This document shows, one piece after another, positions 26,072 through 35,843 of a stretch of DNA of 64,000 nt; the stretch's first letter is position 1; each line of letters begins with the position of its first letter. The position numbers were made by a program, and so were the translations under genes. The stretch spans positions 1-64,000 of the forward strand of contig NZ_FNHZ01000004.1 in NCBI RefSeq assembly GCF_900103815.1, written 5' to 3'. Source of the stretch: Lachnospira pectinoschiza. GTDB taxonomy: Bacteria; Bacillota; Clostridia; Lachnospirales; Lachnospiraceae. Under the pieces are notes generated by a model. That model saw nothing but the letters and a program-made list of their open reading frames with translations, did no database searches and was not told the origin of the DNA.

Positions 26072-27007
26072 CTAGTTCTTGTTCTTATAGCCAATATCTA
26101 TAGGGTCTGCGTGAATACTTACATAGCACTTAAACTCTTCTGATATCTGCTTTTCTATTGCATCCACGCAGTCGTGGGCAGTGACTAGGTCAAGGTCCTT
26201 GTCGATTTCTGCGTGAAGGGATACAAATTTTCTACCAGGACCATAATCGTGAACGATAAGGTCGTGGAAGCCATAAATTCTATTATTAGATAAAACAATT
26301 CTTTTAATGCCTGAAACCATTCTTTCATCGGGAGCTTTACCAAGTAGCGGTGAAACCGTGTCTCTAATAGTGCAAACTCCAGCGATTAGTACAAGGATTG
26401 CCACAAGGGCACCTGCATAGGCATCAAAGTTAAAGTTTGAAAAGCTTGTAAGGATAACTGAAATTAAAACCACAGATGTTGCAAGGACATCATTTCTTGA
26501 GTCGCTAGCAGTGGCAAGCATAGTTGTGGAATTAAATTTGTGGCCTAGCTTGTTATTAATAAGGGCTAGGAAGATTTTTGCAAGGATGGAAAATACCAAG
26601 ATTACAATGGATACAACACTAAAGATAACCTTGTTTGGATGAATTATCTTTAAAACTGAAGTGTGTAGTAATTCCGCTCCCATAAGTAGGATAAGCTCTG
26701 CTACTACAAGGCCTGCAATATATTCCATACGGCCGTGGCCATAAGGGTGCTCTTTATCTGCCGGCTTTCCAGCCATTTTAAATCCTATTAAGGTGACAAT
26801 TGAAGAGGCAGCATCGGAAAAGTTGTTAGCTGCATCTGCTGTAATTGAGACAGCCCCTGTAATAAAACCGGCTACTAGTTTTAAAATCACAAGGCATAGG
26901 TTTACAACAATACCTACAATTCCTGTAAATATGCCAACTCTAGACCTTTTACTGGTCTCGTCTAAATTTTCATAATCCTTTATACATCTTGACAAAATAG
27001 TGTCCAT
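26072..27007 (-). CDS. Cation diffusion facilitator family transporter
   Basis: 311 residues. TM helices begin near residue 25; the metal site lies in SITADAANNFSDAASS (helix II) and DSRNDVLAT (helix V), as in CDF/YiiP exporters. The KEHPYGHGRMEYIAGL loop is the family signature. The cytoplasmic C-terminal domain contains VHDYGPGRKFVSLHAEID and a late HAD. It exports divalent metals such as Zn, Mn or Fe against protons; the metal is not predictable here. Convergent with the upstream SDR. CAGAGGT before the ATG. Confidence 0.92.
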   Translation of the reverse strand: MDTILSRCIKDYENLDETSKRSRVGIFTGIVGIVVNLCLVILKLVAGFITGAVSITADAANNFSDAASSIVTLIGFKMAGKPADKEHPYGHGRMEYIAGLVVAELILLMGAELLHTSVLKIIHPNKVIFSVVSIVILVFSILAKIFLALINNKLGHKFNSTTMLATASDSRNDVLATSVVLISVILTSFSNFNFDAYAGALVAILVLIAGVCTIRDTVSPLLGKAPDERMVSGIKRIVLSNNRIYGFHDLIVHDYGPGRKFVSLHAEIDKDLDLVTAHDCVDAIEKQISEEFKCYVSIHADPIDIGYKNKN

Positions 27008-27154
27008 AAAATACCTCTGAAATTAAATCGTATACAATCTATTTTTAATATAATATAAAATGCATCAATATTCAAGTTGAAAACTTGATTTGTAACTTGC
27101 TAATACATATAATTGTTTTATGTAATGCGGGATTTTTATGGAGGTTACTAACTT

Positions 27155-28654
27155 ATGACTGAATTTTTTAAACAAGCTAAGTCAAAAGAGCTTGGAATTC
27201 CTAATGAGTATATTATGAATTTTTCTAAACGCCTTGAAGAAAAACATTTGCCGATGCATTCAATTATGCTAATGCGTCATGACAAATTAATCTATGATTC
27301 TTTCTATGCCCCTTATACTAGGGACTCGCTACATAGAATGTTTTCTGTAACTAAGTCTTTTGTATCCCTTGGAATTGGTCTTTTAATTGAAGAAGGAAAA
27401 TTATCTCTTGATGATCACATCGTGGATTTCTTCCCAGATAAATTGCCTGAGGGAGAGGTGCATCCTTTCCTTAAGATGATGACAATTAGGGATATGCTTG
27501 AGATGAAGTCTTGTCATAGATTTACAACCTATAAGGCTACTGGTGTTTCTGACTGGCTAGGTTCATTTTTTACAACAAAGCCAACTCATGTGCCAGGCAC
27601 TAACTTTGCCTATGATACAAGTTCGACTCACACTTTAGGAATCTTAATTGAGAGACTTTCTGGTAAGAATTTCCTTGATTATTTAAGAGATAAATTCCTT
27701 AATGAGCTAGAGTTTAGTAAGGAGGCTTATGTTTTAACAGACCCAACTAATATGAGCATGGGTGGTTCTGGACTTAACTGTTCAAGCCTTGATTTACTAA
27801 AGGTTTTCTATCTTGTAGTTCATAAGGGTGACTGGTTTGGAAAGCAGCTTCTTCCAAAGGAATATATTGAGGATGCCATTAGTTGTCATTCTGATAACTG
27901 GGCAAAGTCTGATACTTTAGAAGAGATGCAGGGCTATGGCTATCAGTTCTGGCGCACAAGTCATGGGGGATACGCAATGTATGGCATGGGCGGTCAGTTG
28001 GCAGTTTATGTACCAGATAAGGACATTATTCTTATTACTACTGCAGATGCCCAAGGTCGAAAGGGCGGCGTTCAGCTAATCTATGATAGTTTCTGGGAGG
28101 AAATTGTTGATAAATTAGATGCGCTTGAAAATGTATCAAATAAGGATGGGCTAAACAAAGTCTTTGACAGTGTTTCTGATGAAGAGCTAGAGACTTATGC
28201 TAATTCAAGAAAGCTTGAGATTATGGAGCCTTCTATGATTGAAGCTAGTAAGTGTGCCAACTTCCTCGATAATATAAACAAGAGAAGCTATGAGGCACTA
28301 GATGAAAATGTATGCACTATTAAGAAGTTTTCAATTGATATAAATGAGGACAAATCAGAGGGCTGCTTTAATTATACTAACGCCTACGGTGACTTTAGCC
28401 TTAGATTTGGATTTGGCAAGAATATTATTCAACAGTTTGCAAACTATGATTTAAGAGTTGCAGCTAGTGCTAGTGTTCGTTCTGATTCTCTTTTAGATAT
28501 TAAGATTCAGGTTATTGATGAAGTACTTGGAAATATGTATTTTGCTCTTAACTTTAAGGATCCTTATATTACAGTTATGATGAGAAAAATTGAAGAACAT
28601 ACCTTTGAGGAATACGATGGTGTCTTCTCAGCTAAAATAGTGGATCAAGATTAA
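27155..28654 (+). CDS. Beta-lactamase family serine hydrolase
   Basis: 499 residues. The penicillin-binding fold is shown by S64-V-T-K67 (SxxK), a Tyr in AYDTSSTHTLGILIERLSG, and MGMGGQ in place of KTG. The following 150-170 residues are an additional C-terminal domain often found on such esterase/peptidase-like proteins. No signal peptide is visible, so it is probably cytoplasmic and not a beta-lactamase in function; an esterase, amidase or peptidase is more likely. GGAGG before the ATG; its own terminator follows. Confidence 0.88.
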   Translation: MTEFFKQAKSKELGIPNEYIMNFSKRLEEKHLPMHSIMLMRHDKLIYDSFYAPYTRDSLHRMFSVTKSFVSLGIGLLIEEGKLSLDDHIVDFFPDKLPEGEVHPFLKMMTIRDMLEMKSCHRFTTYKATGVSDWLGSFFTTKPTHVPGTNFAYDTSSTHTLGILIERLSGKNFLDYLRDKFLNELEFSKEAYVLTDPTNMSMGGSGLNCSSLDLLKVFYLVVHKGDWFGKQLLPKEYIEDAISCHSDNWAKSDTLEEMQGYGYQFWRTSHGGYAMYGMGGQLAVYVPDKDIILITTADAQGRKGGVQLIYDSFWEEIVDKLDALENVSNKDGLNKVFDSVSDEELETYANSRKLEIMEPSMIEASKCANFLDNINKRSYEALDENVCTIKKFSIDINEDKSEGCFNYTNAYGDFSLRFGFGKNIIQQFANYDLRVAASASVRSDSLLDIKIQVIDEVLGNMYFALNFKDPYITVMMRKIEEHTFEEYDGVFSAKIVDQD

Positions 28655-28660
28655 AGCTAA

Positions 28661-28690
28661 TTTGGGGCCGGCTAATGCCGGTCCTTTTTT
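28661..28690 (+). terminator. Terminator of the serine hydrolase gene
   Basis: GGGCCGGC-TAAT-GCCGGTCC followed by TTTTTT on the plus strand, right after the stop codon. Confidence 0.92.
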
Positions 28691-28724
28691 ATTGTGCTTA
28701 CTGATTATTCTTTATTATTATTTA

Positions 28725-29930
28725 CTACTCTTTATTTCCTGCTATGCAATCTAGGATATTCCCTATTCTTTGGCGATAGCTATGATATTTTTTAACTCTT
28801 TCAAAACCAGACCTAGCAATTTCTTTTCTTTCCTTCTCATGCTCAAGATAGTAAAGGCTCTTAGTTACTGCCTCATCTATGCTTTCAAAGACCACGAGGT
28901 CCTCCCCTATCTTAAAATAATCCTCTAATTCTATCTGTTTATTGGTAAGCAAAAAGCCACCAGAAGCTAGCACATCCCAGACTCTTAAAGGGATACCTGT
29001 TCTTATATTTCTAAGGCTTATATTAAGATTAATCTTAGATTGTCTAAAGATTTCTGGCATCTTAGTATTGTAGTCTACGGTGTTGTGAAGAATTACATTT
29101 TCTAAATTATTATCTGTGTCGTCTGTAAAAAGGTCCACCTTGTAGCCGTAGTTTTTTAGGGCTGCTGCTAAGGCATTAAGCATTACCACTCTTTCAATGT
29201 TAGCTAGTTTAAAGCCTAAAAAGGTGTTAGTAAAGACTGTAAGGATATCTGAAAAAGAACCCTCGCTTTGCTTAAAATCTGTAATTTCAAGAAGTTTTGT
29301 TAAGAGCTCAACAGATAGGGAATTATCAATAATATCCATGCCTGGGCTAAAGAGCTGCTCTTTTAAAACCTCATTAAAAAATTTTCTTAAATCCTCATCT
29401 AATTTATCTTTAATATTGTCATAGGAATTTCTGTGATACATGCCCCCAACAAAGGATAGGTCGTATTTATAATCCTTTATATCAAGGCATGAAGGAATAT
29501 TACTCTTTTCTAGCTGACTTTCAATCCTTTTTGCATTTGCCCCTAAAGGAAGGTAGAAAAGATGCAGAAGCTCTAATTCCTTTAGCTGGTAATAGAAAAA
29601 TTTATCAAAGACAAATATGTAATTGCAAGGATTGTAAATGGAATTATGATATAGGGAAATTAGTGGTGAATCCACTGTGTAGCTTATATAGATTATGCCT
29701 AGTTTGTTGCAAATGTCTGATATATGAGCAAAATAATTAAAGGAGAAGACCATATCAACTCCTTTAATTATATTAGTAAGCTCATTATTATCATGAAACT
29801 TCAGGCCCTTTTCCTCATCAAGATAGACAGAGGGTTCCTCGTATTCTACGACCTCGTAGCCATAGTCAAAGAAAGCCTCGGCTATATCTTCTTGGTTAAA
29901 GACCTTCCACTTATAAATCAATACTTTCAT
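28725..29930 (-). CDS. CgeB-like / glycosyltransferase family 1-type protein
   Basis: About 401 residues. The N-terminal half has a Rossmann-like pattern (MKVLIYKWKVFNQEDIAEAF, VDMVFSFNYFAHISDICNKLGIIYISYTVDSP). The C-terminal half reads LNISLRNIRTGIPLRVWDVLASGGFLLTNKQIELEDYF, with the nucleotide-sugar-binding region of GT1/CgeB-like proteins and the late EAVTKSLYYLEHEKERKEIA helix. Such proteins decorate spores, flagella or surface glycans. The acceptor is unknown. I chose the ATG at 29930 because GGGGG lies 7 nt upstream. It lies 51 nt downstream of an EAL-domain gene and is probably co-transcribed with it. Confidence 0.8.
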   Translation of the reverse strand: MKVLIYKWKVFNQEDIAEAFFDYGYEVVEYEEPSVYLDEEKGLKFHDNNELTNIIKGVDMVFSFNYFAHISDICNKLGIIYISYTVDSPLISLYHNSIYNPCNYIFVFDKFFYYQLKELELLHLFYLPLGANAKRIESQLEKSNIPSCLDIKDYKYDLSFVGGMYHRNSYDNIKDKLDEDLRKFFNEVLKEQLFSPGMDIIDNSLSVELLTKLLEITDFKQSEGSFSDILTVFTNTFLGFKLANIERVVMLNALAAALKNYGYKVDLFTDDTDNNLENVILHNTVDYNTKMPEIFRQSKINLNISLRNIRTGIPLRVWDVLASGGFLLTNKQIELEDYFKIGEDLVVFESIDEAVTKSLYYLEHEKERKEIARSGFERVKKYHSYRQRIGNILDCIAGNKE

Positions 29931-29981
29931 AGCCAATCCCCCAATTAAGCTAATTATCACGATTCTAATCTTTACTTAATT

Positions 29982-31955
29982 TTATTGCTTTTTATCGAAA
30001 TAATCAACTAGCTTTTCGATTGGCACTGGACGAGAGTAATAATAACCCTGAATGTGTTCAAAGCCCTTATCCATGGCAAATTCTGCCTGGCTCATGGTTT
30101 CAACACCTTCAACAAGAGTTACAATACCTCTCTTCTTTACTAAACCTATTACGGCATCAAGCATCTCTTCTGTATCTTTGTTATCAATAGCCTTATAGAA
30201 AATACTCTTATCAAACTTAATGGTTGAGAATTCGCTATCTGTCATTCTATCAAGATTTGAATAGCCAGTTCCATAGTCATCAAGATAGAATCTAATACCC
30301 ACATCCTTTAAGGATCTGATGTTGCAATAAATAACGTCCTGATCCTCATACATAGCGCTTTCTGTAATCTCTAATCGTATCTTATTATAAGGAATATGAT
30401 AACTATCTAATATCGTTAGGACTTCCCTGGCAAAATGTTTATCTGATAGTTCCCTAGCAGAGATATTAATTGTAATGGCATCAAAATCATAGCCCTTTAA
30501 TTCTTTATTAATAGCCTCTGCAACTTTATGTATCATAGTTAAACTTAAACTATGAACATAGCCCCTTGTTTCTGCAATAGGTATAAACTTGCTTGGAGGA
30601 ATATTAACCCCATTAATCTTTAATCGAATTAAGGCCTCTGCAGTCTTATACTTATTGGAATTTACGTCTAGAATTGGCTGAGCATAGCAAATAATTCGAG
30701 AATCCTTGTAATTCTTATTCTCACGAATATCCTCAAAAATCTCGATTATCTTTCTTTCTAGTAAATAGCCCTTATAGTCAGCTTCTTCTGCAACCACTAA
30801 TTCATTCTTATTGGATCTTGAAATATAATAATTATTTATATAAGCTATCATTTCTTTAACGTCTCTGATGGACTTAATGTTCTCATGACTTCTCATTATT
30901 ATATATTTCGCATAGCTTAGTTCTTCGTAAACACTTGTAGTAGTCTCTTGTAAATTTGCTAGAGTAGCAATAAATTTATCGTACTCCTCTTTTTGTCTTT
31001 CCCTCGGTAATTTTTTTACAACTATAAAATCTGTGGCACTGTAGCGATACATACTTACATTCTTAATATTCTTGAAAATGTAATTACAAGCCATGGCTAC
31101 TGCCGATTCAATTCGATAAGATCTAGTTTCGCTTAAAACACTGTGAGCAAGTTGTGGATATGTAAAATGTGCATAAGCATAATCTCTTCTAGTTGCAAAT
31201 AGTAATTGTAAGTCTGTCTGTAATGATGAAATGTTCTGACATCCTGTTATCTCATCCACTGGATTGGAATGATGTAGCACGTAAAAGATAGTAAAACTAA
31301 TAACATAAGATGCACTAATTAATATGGTCTTATCTGTAAAAAGCTGGTATAGCAAAATAATGATACCAACGCTTGAAAAAATATAGATATTAGTTAGTAC
31401 AAAGCGAGCAATATTTCTTCTGTTTAAATATGACGATAATAATGCAGTTGCATACATTAGTATCGCATAAAGAGTTAAAAATTTAATTAGACCAATTATC
31501 TGTAGGTTATTATTCTGAACCTCAATTAAATAGCCATTAACATAAAGAATAGCCGCTAGAATTAAATAGACAAGTTGATTAAAACAAGATGATATGGCAA
31601 TGTATCTCTTCTGCCTCTGTCTATTGTGCCCTAAGAAAGTTACATATATAGATAGTGACTGCATAATTGAGCCAAATATAATTATTACTAACCATGTTAT
31701 AACCTGAATAGAGATAGTTAATCCTTTAACATCTCCGCTATCTGTCAGGTTAATTAGATAAAAGAATAGTATAATATCTACAATTGATTCAACAATACCT
31801 GAAAATAATAATATAAATCCTGTATTAAACTTAGGTCTTGTAAATAACATGAAAAATAACATAAGCAAAGCTATGCTTAAACTCATGTATTCAACAGCTA
31901 TTGAGTATGTAGATATTCTCCTAATCTGGTCTATGCTAAAAAATGCATAATCCAT
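29982..31955 (-). CDS. Membrane EAL-domain c-di-GMP phosphodiesterase with degenerate GGDEF
   Basis: 657 residues. About seven hydrophobic segments lie between residues 20 and 230, then a degenerate GGDEF-like domain (SMYRYSATDFIVV, no GGDEF) to about 390, then an EAL domain to the end. In the EAL domain AEALIRL, TINISA, LEITES, LDDYGTGYSNL, TIKFDKSI, VEGVET and QGYYYSRP keep all the metal and substrate residues, so it should hydrolyse c-di-GMP. It is a membrane-localised sensor of unknown input. Downstream CgeB-like gene 51 nt away. GAGG before the ATG. Confidence 0.92.
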   Translation of the reverse strand: MDYAFFSIDQIRRISTYSIAVEYMSLSIALLMLFFMLFTRPKFNTGFILLFSGIVESIVDIILFFYLINLTDSGDVKGLTISIQVITWLVIIIFGSIMQSLSIYVTFLGHNRQRQKRYIAISSCFNQLVYLILAAILYVNGYLIEVQNNNLQIIGLIKFLTLYAILMYATALLSSYLNRRNIARFVLTNIYIFSSVGIIILLYQLFTDKTILISASYVISFTIFYVLHHSNPVDEITGCQNISSLQTDLQLLFATRRDYAYAHFTYPQLAHSVLSETRSYRIESAVAMACNYIFKNIKNVSMYRYSATDFIVVKKLPRERQKEEYDKFIATLANLQETTTSVYEELSYAKYIIMRSHENIKSIRDVKEMIAYINNYYISRSNKNELVVAEEADYKGYLLERKIIEIFEDIRENKNYKDSRIICYAQPILDVNSNKYKTAEALIRLKINGVNIPPSKFIPIAETRGYVHSLSLTMIHKVAEAINKELKGYDFDAITINISARELSDKHFAREVLTILDSYHIPYNKIRLEITESAMYEDQDVIYCNIRSLKDVGIRFYLDDYGTGYSNLDRMTDSEFSTIKFDKSIFYKAIDNKDTEEMLDAVIGLVKKRGIVTLVEGVETMSQAEFAMDKGFEHIQGYYYSRPVPIEKLVDYFDKKQ

Positions 31956-32062
31956 AATTATAATATCCTCATTCTATTAAATTTTTCTCTCCCACAATTT
32001 ATGTATTATACTTAAAGTATTGTTTTAATTCAAGTCTAAATTTATAAACTTTTTCGAAAAAT

Positions 32063-32136
32063 AAAAAAACTGCTAAGTTTTACTTTATAAAAGCGCCTAA
32101 AATTGGAGCTTTTATAAGAAACTTAGCAGTTTATAT
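32063..32136 (-). terminator. Long terminator of aroA
   Basis: An AAACTGCTAAGTTT/AAACTTAGCAGTTT outer stem with a CTTTATAAAAGC/GCTTTTATAAG inner stem, followed on the minus strand by TTTTTTTATTTTTC. The exit side towards the EAL gene is insulated. Confidence 0.9.
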
Positions 32137-32182
32137 TTATTAATAAATTCTTTATTAGCTTTTATAAAATTGCTTAATTAGA

Positions 32183-33478
32183 CTATTGTCTACAAGCTGC
32201 TTCTAGTACATAGAAGTAATTCTCAAAGGTCTTACCACAGCATTCGTAATTATCAATCTCAATGCCATCAATTAGTAAGCCAATTAGGGCAAAGGACATA
32301 GCCATTCTATGATCATCATGAGTATCTACAAGACCTGGTGTTGGCTTGCCTGGCATAATTTCAATTCTATCTCTGCCTTCCTTAACATCTATACCTAGGT
32401 TGTTAAGTTCTGAAACCATACTTGCAATTCTATCGGACTCCTGAAGTCTTATATGCTCGATGTTTCTAATGCAAGTGGCTGTCTTTGCAAATGGAGCAAT
32501 AGCCGCAAGGGTCATAGACTGATCTGAGAAATCATTCATATCTACGTCAATTCCGCTAAACTCTCCATTAACTGGACCTGTTACACAGATTCCTTCTCTC
32601 TCCTCAGTTACTGCACAGCCTAACTGCTTTAAGACATCAAGGAACTTCATGTCTCCCTGCATTACGTTAGAATGTACATTCTTAACTAAAGCTCTGCCTC
32701 CTGTAATTGCAGCGGCTGCGTAAAAATAGCAAGCTGCAGATACATCTGGCTCAATCTGGTAAGTTCTTGATCTATAATGTTCACCTGCTGGTACATCATA
32801 ACTTGCGCCATCATGGAATACTTCGCAACCAAACTGGCGCATCATATCCATAGTAATATTGATATAAGAACCTGAAGTCTTCTTTGAGGTAATTAAGACT
32901 CTTAAGCCATTAGATAGCATTGGTGCTGTCATAAGGAGGGCACTTAAAAACTGAGTACTCTCGCTAATATCAATGGATACTTCACTTTCTGGTGTCTTAC
33001 CATTAGCTTTAGCACCTACTACCTTAACGGGTAAATGTCCTTTTTCTTCAAGATATGTAAAACTTGCTCCTAAGCTTTCTAGTGCTTCAAATAAAGGAAG
33101 CATAGGTCTTCTCTTCATCTGCTCGGAAGCATTGATTGTATATTCTCCGTCTGATAAGGCAAGCATTGATGTTAAAAATCTAGCTGCTGTTCCTGCTGAA
33201 CCAACATCAATTGTAGCTTTCTTCTTAGGAATATCTCCATCACATCCTCCTACTGTAACGTAGTGATCTACTTCATTAACCTGTAATTTAAAACCTAGTG
33301 ATAATAGACTTGTTATAAAATGTCTAGAATCATCTGAAAATAATACACCATTAAGGGTACACTCTTCGTTAGATAGGGCTGCAAGTAAAAGGGCTCTATT
33401 AGTGACACTCTTAGAACCTGGAACCTCAACTACAGCATTAAAGGGATGTGTTATTGGTTTAACTTTATATCTTGACAT
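32183..33478 (-). CDS. aroA: 3-phosphoshikimate 1-carboxyvinyltransferase (EPSP synthase)
   Basis: 431 residues. EPSP-synthase signatures are PGSKSVTNRALLLAALS near 21, VGSAGTAARFLTSMLAL near 92 and LQESDRIASMVSEL in the C-terminal half, with DTHDDHRMAMSFALIGL near the end. It joins shikimate-3-phosphate and PEP in the shikimate pathway. Class I and class II enzymes cannot be told apart safely by eye. No other aro genes are adjacent; citrate synthase lies 67 nt upstream on the same strand and may share a transcript. GAGGAGT before the ATG. Confidence 0.95.
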   Translation of the reverse strand: MSRYKVKPITHPFNAVVEVPGSKSVTNRALLLAALSNEECTLNGVLFSDDSRHFITSLLSLGFKLQVNEVDHYVTVGGCDGDIPKKKATIDVGSAGTAARFLTSMLALSDGEYTINASEQMKRRPMLPLFEALESLGASFTYLEEKGHLPVKVVGAKANGKTPESEVSIDISESTQFLSALLMTAPMLSNGLRVLITSKKTSGSYINITMDMMRQFGCEVFHDGASYDVPAGEHYRSRTYQIEPDVSAACYFYAAAAITGGRALVKNVHSNVMQGDMKFLDVLKQLGCAVTEEREGICVTGPVNGEFSGIDVDMNDFSDQSMTLAAIAPFAKTATCIRNIEHIRLQESDRIASMVSELNNLGIDVKEGRDRIEIMPGKPTPGLVDTHDDHRMAMSFALIGLLIDGIEIDNYECCGKTFENYFYVLEAACRQ

Positions 33479-33545
33479 GTTCGACTCCTCTAAAATTTAA
33501 TCCTTGTAGATTAAATTATTTATGTCCATTCTACAAAAGTAAGAG

Positions 33546-34919
33546 TTATCTCTCATCTATTGTTGTATATGGTCTGTGATGACCAACGTACTTATAGGCT
33601 GGACGAATAATCTTTCCTGCATTAACTAACTCCTCTAGTCTATGAGCACACCAACCTGAAATTCTTGCAGTTGCAAACATTGGTGTAAACATTTCCTCTG
33701 GAATACCTAACATAGTATAAACCAAACCACTATAAAAATCTACATTAGCACAGACTGGTTTGAACATTTTTCTCTTAGCCATAATAAGCTGGCCAGCTTC
33801 CTTCTCCACTGTCTCATAAAGGGCAAATTCCTTAGTCATACCCTTCTCTTCAGAAAGCTTCTTAGCAAAGCTCTTTAGGATTACTTCTCTTGGATCTGAG
33901 TTTGTATAAACTGCGTGACCCATACCATAAATAAGACCTGCTCCATCAAAGGCTTCCTTATCAAGGATCTTATTAAGGTAAGTCTTAATAGACTCAGTAT
34001 CTGACCAATCGCTTACATGTTCCTTAATATCATGGAACATCTCCTGAACCTTAAGGTTAGCACCACCGTGCTTAGGACCTTTAAGTGAAGCGATTGATGC
34101 TGCAATTGCTGAGTATGTATCTGTTCCTGATGATGTAACTACGTGAGTTGTAAATGTAGAGTTATTACCACCACCATGCTCTGCATGAAGTACAAGACAG
34201 ATATCAAGTACCTTAGCCTCAAGCTCAGAGAAGTTACCATCATCTCTTAACATATATAAAATATTCTCGGCTGTAGAATATCCCTTCTTTGGATTCTTAA
34301 TCATAAGAGTTCCATCAAGACGGAAATGTCTAAAAGCCTGATATGCATAAACTGTTAAAAGTGGCATCTTAGCAATAAGCTGTAAGCTCTGTCTAAGTAC
34401 GTTAGGTACTGAAGTGTCATCTGGGTGCTCATCATAAGAATATAAGCTTAAGATGGACTTCATAAGGGAATTCATTAGGTTGTCTGAAGTTGCCTTCATA
34501 ATAACATCACGAATGAATGCTCCTGAAAGTTCCTGCAAATCAGTCTGGATACGGACAAATCTCTTTAAATTCTCTTCCTTTGGTAATGAACCAAATAATA
34601 ATAAATAAGTTGCCTCTTCGAAACGGAATCTATCTGTCTTAGAGTTCTTAATTAAATCTTCTACATTATAGCCTTGAAAATATAATTCTCCATCAACAGG
34701 GATCTTTCGTCCATTAATACTTTGGTTGCCAAGTACATCTGATATCTCTGTAAGGCCTGTAAGAACACCATTACCGTTACTATCACGTAAGCCACGCTTA
34801 ACATCGTACTCTATGTATAAATTCTGGTCTATTGAACCTGAAGCAGTAACTTCCTTTACTAACTCCTCAAACTCACTATTATCGACCGTTGTGAGTTCCA
34901 TCATTTCCTGATTGTTCAT
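33546..34919 (-). CDS. gltA: Citrate synthase
   Basis: 457 residues, the type II-like citrate synthase family seen in Clostridia. Catalytic His residues lie in LHAEHGGGNNSTFTTH (near 245-260) and GLIYGMGHAVYTNSDPRE (near 333); SIASLKGPKHGGANLKVQEM and the CAHRLEELVNAGKIIRPAYKYVG end are typical. It condenses acetyl-CoA and oxaloacetate, in this context mainly for glutamate synthesis. It has an AAGGAGG ribosome binding site and a leader of about 125 nt with two hairpins and a promoter set in an inverted repeat. Confidence 0.96.
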   Translation of the reverse strand: MNNQEMMELTTVDNSEFEELVKEVTASGSIDQNLYIEYDVKRGLRDSNGNGVLTGLTEISDVLGNQSINGRKIPVDGELYFQGYNVEDLIKNSKTDRFRFEEATYLLLFGSLPKEENLKRFVRIQTDLQELSGAFIRDVIMKATSDNLMNSLMKSILSLYSYDEHPDDTSVPNVLRQSLQLIAKMPLLTVYAYQAFRHFRLDGTLMIKNPKKGYSTAENILYMLRDDGNFSELEAKVLDICLVLHAEHGGGNNSTFTTHVVTSSGTDTYSAIAASIASLKGPKHGGANLKVQEMFHDIKEHVSDWSDTESIKTYLNKILDKEAFDGAGLIYGMGHAVYTNSDPREVILKSFAKKLSEEKGMTKEFALYETVEKEAGQLIMAKRKMFKPVCANVDFYSGLVYTMLGIPEEMFTPMFATARISGWCAHRLEELVNAGKIIRPAYKYVGHHRPYTTIDER

Positions 34920-34964
34920 GGGCGATCCTCCTTGTTATATATCTTGCATGAATATAAAAATATA

Positions 34965-35029
34965 AGCTATTACTTCCTCACTAATAGCTCATAAATTTAA
35001 AGTGATTAGACAACTCCCAAATGTTGTCT
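34965..35029 (-). promoter_or_regulatory. Two hairpins in the citrate synthase leader
   Basis: AGCTATTA/TAATAGCT (34965-34989) exposes a loop with AGGA, and AGACAAC/GTTGTCT (35008-35029) exposes TTGGGA. Both lie between the predicted start and the gltA ribosome binding site. They may stabilise the mRNA or be sites for a GGA-binding regulator; neither has a U tract. Confidence 0.55.
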
Positions 35030-35051
35030 GACATCATGCGGTGTCTTATGT

Positions 35052-35094
35052 ATTATGTGATAAAGTGGGGATATTGTCAAGCAATTCCCCACTT
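35052..35094 (-). promoter_or_regulatory. gltA promoter embedded in an inverted repeat
   Basis: TTGACA (35075-35080) and CATAAT (35052-35057) are 17 bp apart on the minus strand. The -35 lies in the loop of an AAGTGGGGA/TCCCCACTT inverted repeat (35063-35094), whose left arm fills part of the spacer. This would suit an operator overlapping the promoter. The hairpin might also end the upstream 35199-35843 transcript. Confidence 0.65.
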
Positions 35095-35198
35095 TTTCTT
35101 AATAATATTATGTTATTTCTAATTAAACTTTATTTTATTTTGTCTTTCCTTAATTTTCTAAGGTCTTATTTTGAACGCAGTGTAAGCAATCCCCCGCT

Positions 35199-35843
35199 TT
35201 ACAATTTCGCCTGATGATCTTCATTTTCAATATCAAGTTGTGTAACATAAGAATCATCTATGCTTTCTTCGTTAATCTTAATTACATCCTTGTTTGCCTT
35301 AGTTTCCTTAGCCTCAGTTCTAGTGGAAAGAATAGCATTAGCTAGTTCTAGTAAATCCTTATCGCTAGCGCTTGTAAAGCCTTTACGAGATAGACTTAGG
35401 CAGTCCTCATTACTAAAGAAAATGTAGATGTAATCCGGGTCTTTTTCCACTCTAAGGACGTCGTCCCATTTTAAAAGGTCCACATCCTTATCGGCATCTT
35501 CAACCTTAATGGTATCTGAGTCAATTTCATAGTTAAACTCCACACCTATCATGTTCTTATAGAGGTTATTAAAGCGTCTCTTGTTGTCCCTATCCATAAG
35601 ATACATGCCAATAAATAGGAAAACCGCTGCTGCCACAGCATAAAAGATGGTTAGGAAAATGTCCTTACTATCGTCATTAGTCACAATTAGGACCATATAT
35701 CTTACAAAAAGCATAAGAAAAATAAGTCCTGCAAGGTTATATATAAGTTTGAATTTCTTGTATTTTTCATTAGTAAAATTACTGGCTCTATTAAGACCCT
35801 CAAGTGTTTCTTTAGTAAACACTGTAGTATTCTTTATAAGCAT
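35199..35843 (-). CDS. Membrane protein with a YcxB-like soluble domain, function unknown
   Basis: About 214 residues. Two hydrophobic segments (near 35-55 and 65-85 of the protein) precede a domain reading MIGVEFNYEIDSDTIKVEDADKD...LLKWDDVLRVEKDPDYIYIFFSNEDCLSLSRKGF, with an acidic polar tail of about 40 residues. The architecture matches the 8701-9228 protein, so they may be distant paralogues. I chose the ATG at 35843 because GGGAGGT lies 4 nt upstream; the upstream extension to 35876 is unlikely. Function unknown. Confidence 0.78.
   Translation of the reverse strand: MLIKNTTVFTKETLEGLNRASNFTNEKYKKFKLIYNLAGLIFLMLFVRYMVLIVTNDDSKDIFLTIFYAVAAAVFLFIGMYLMDRDNKRRFNNLYKNMIGVEFNYEIDSDTIKVEDADKDVDLLKWDDVLRVEKDPDYIYIFFSNEDCLSLSRKGFTSASDKDLLELANAILSTRTEAKETKANKDVIKINEESIDDSYVTQLDIENEDHQAKL

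Noticed and set aside
27155-28654. Beta-lactamase resistance gene
   Set aside because: SxxK is present, but there is no signal peptide or KTG motif, and a long extra domain follows; more likely an esterase or peptidase-like hydrolase.
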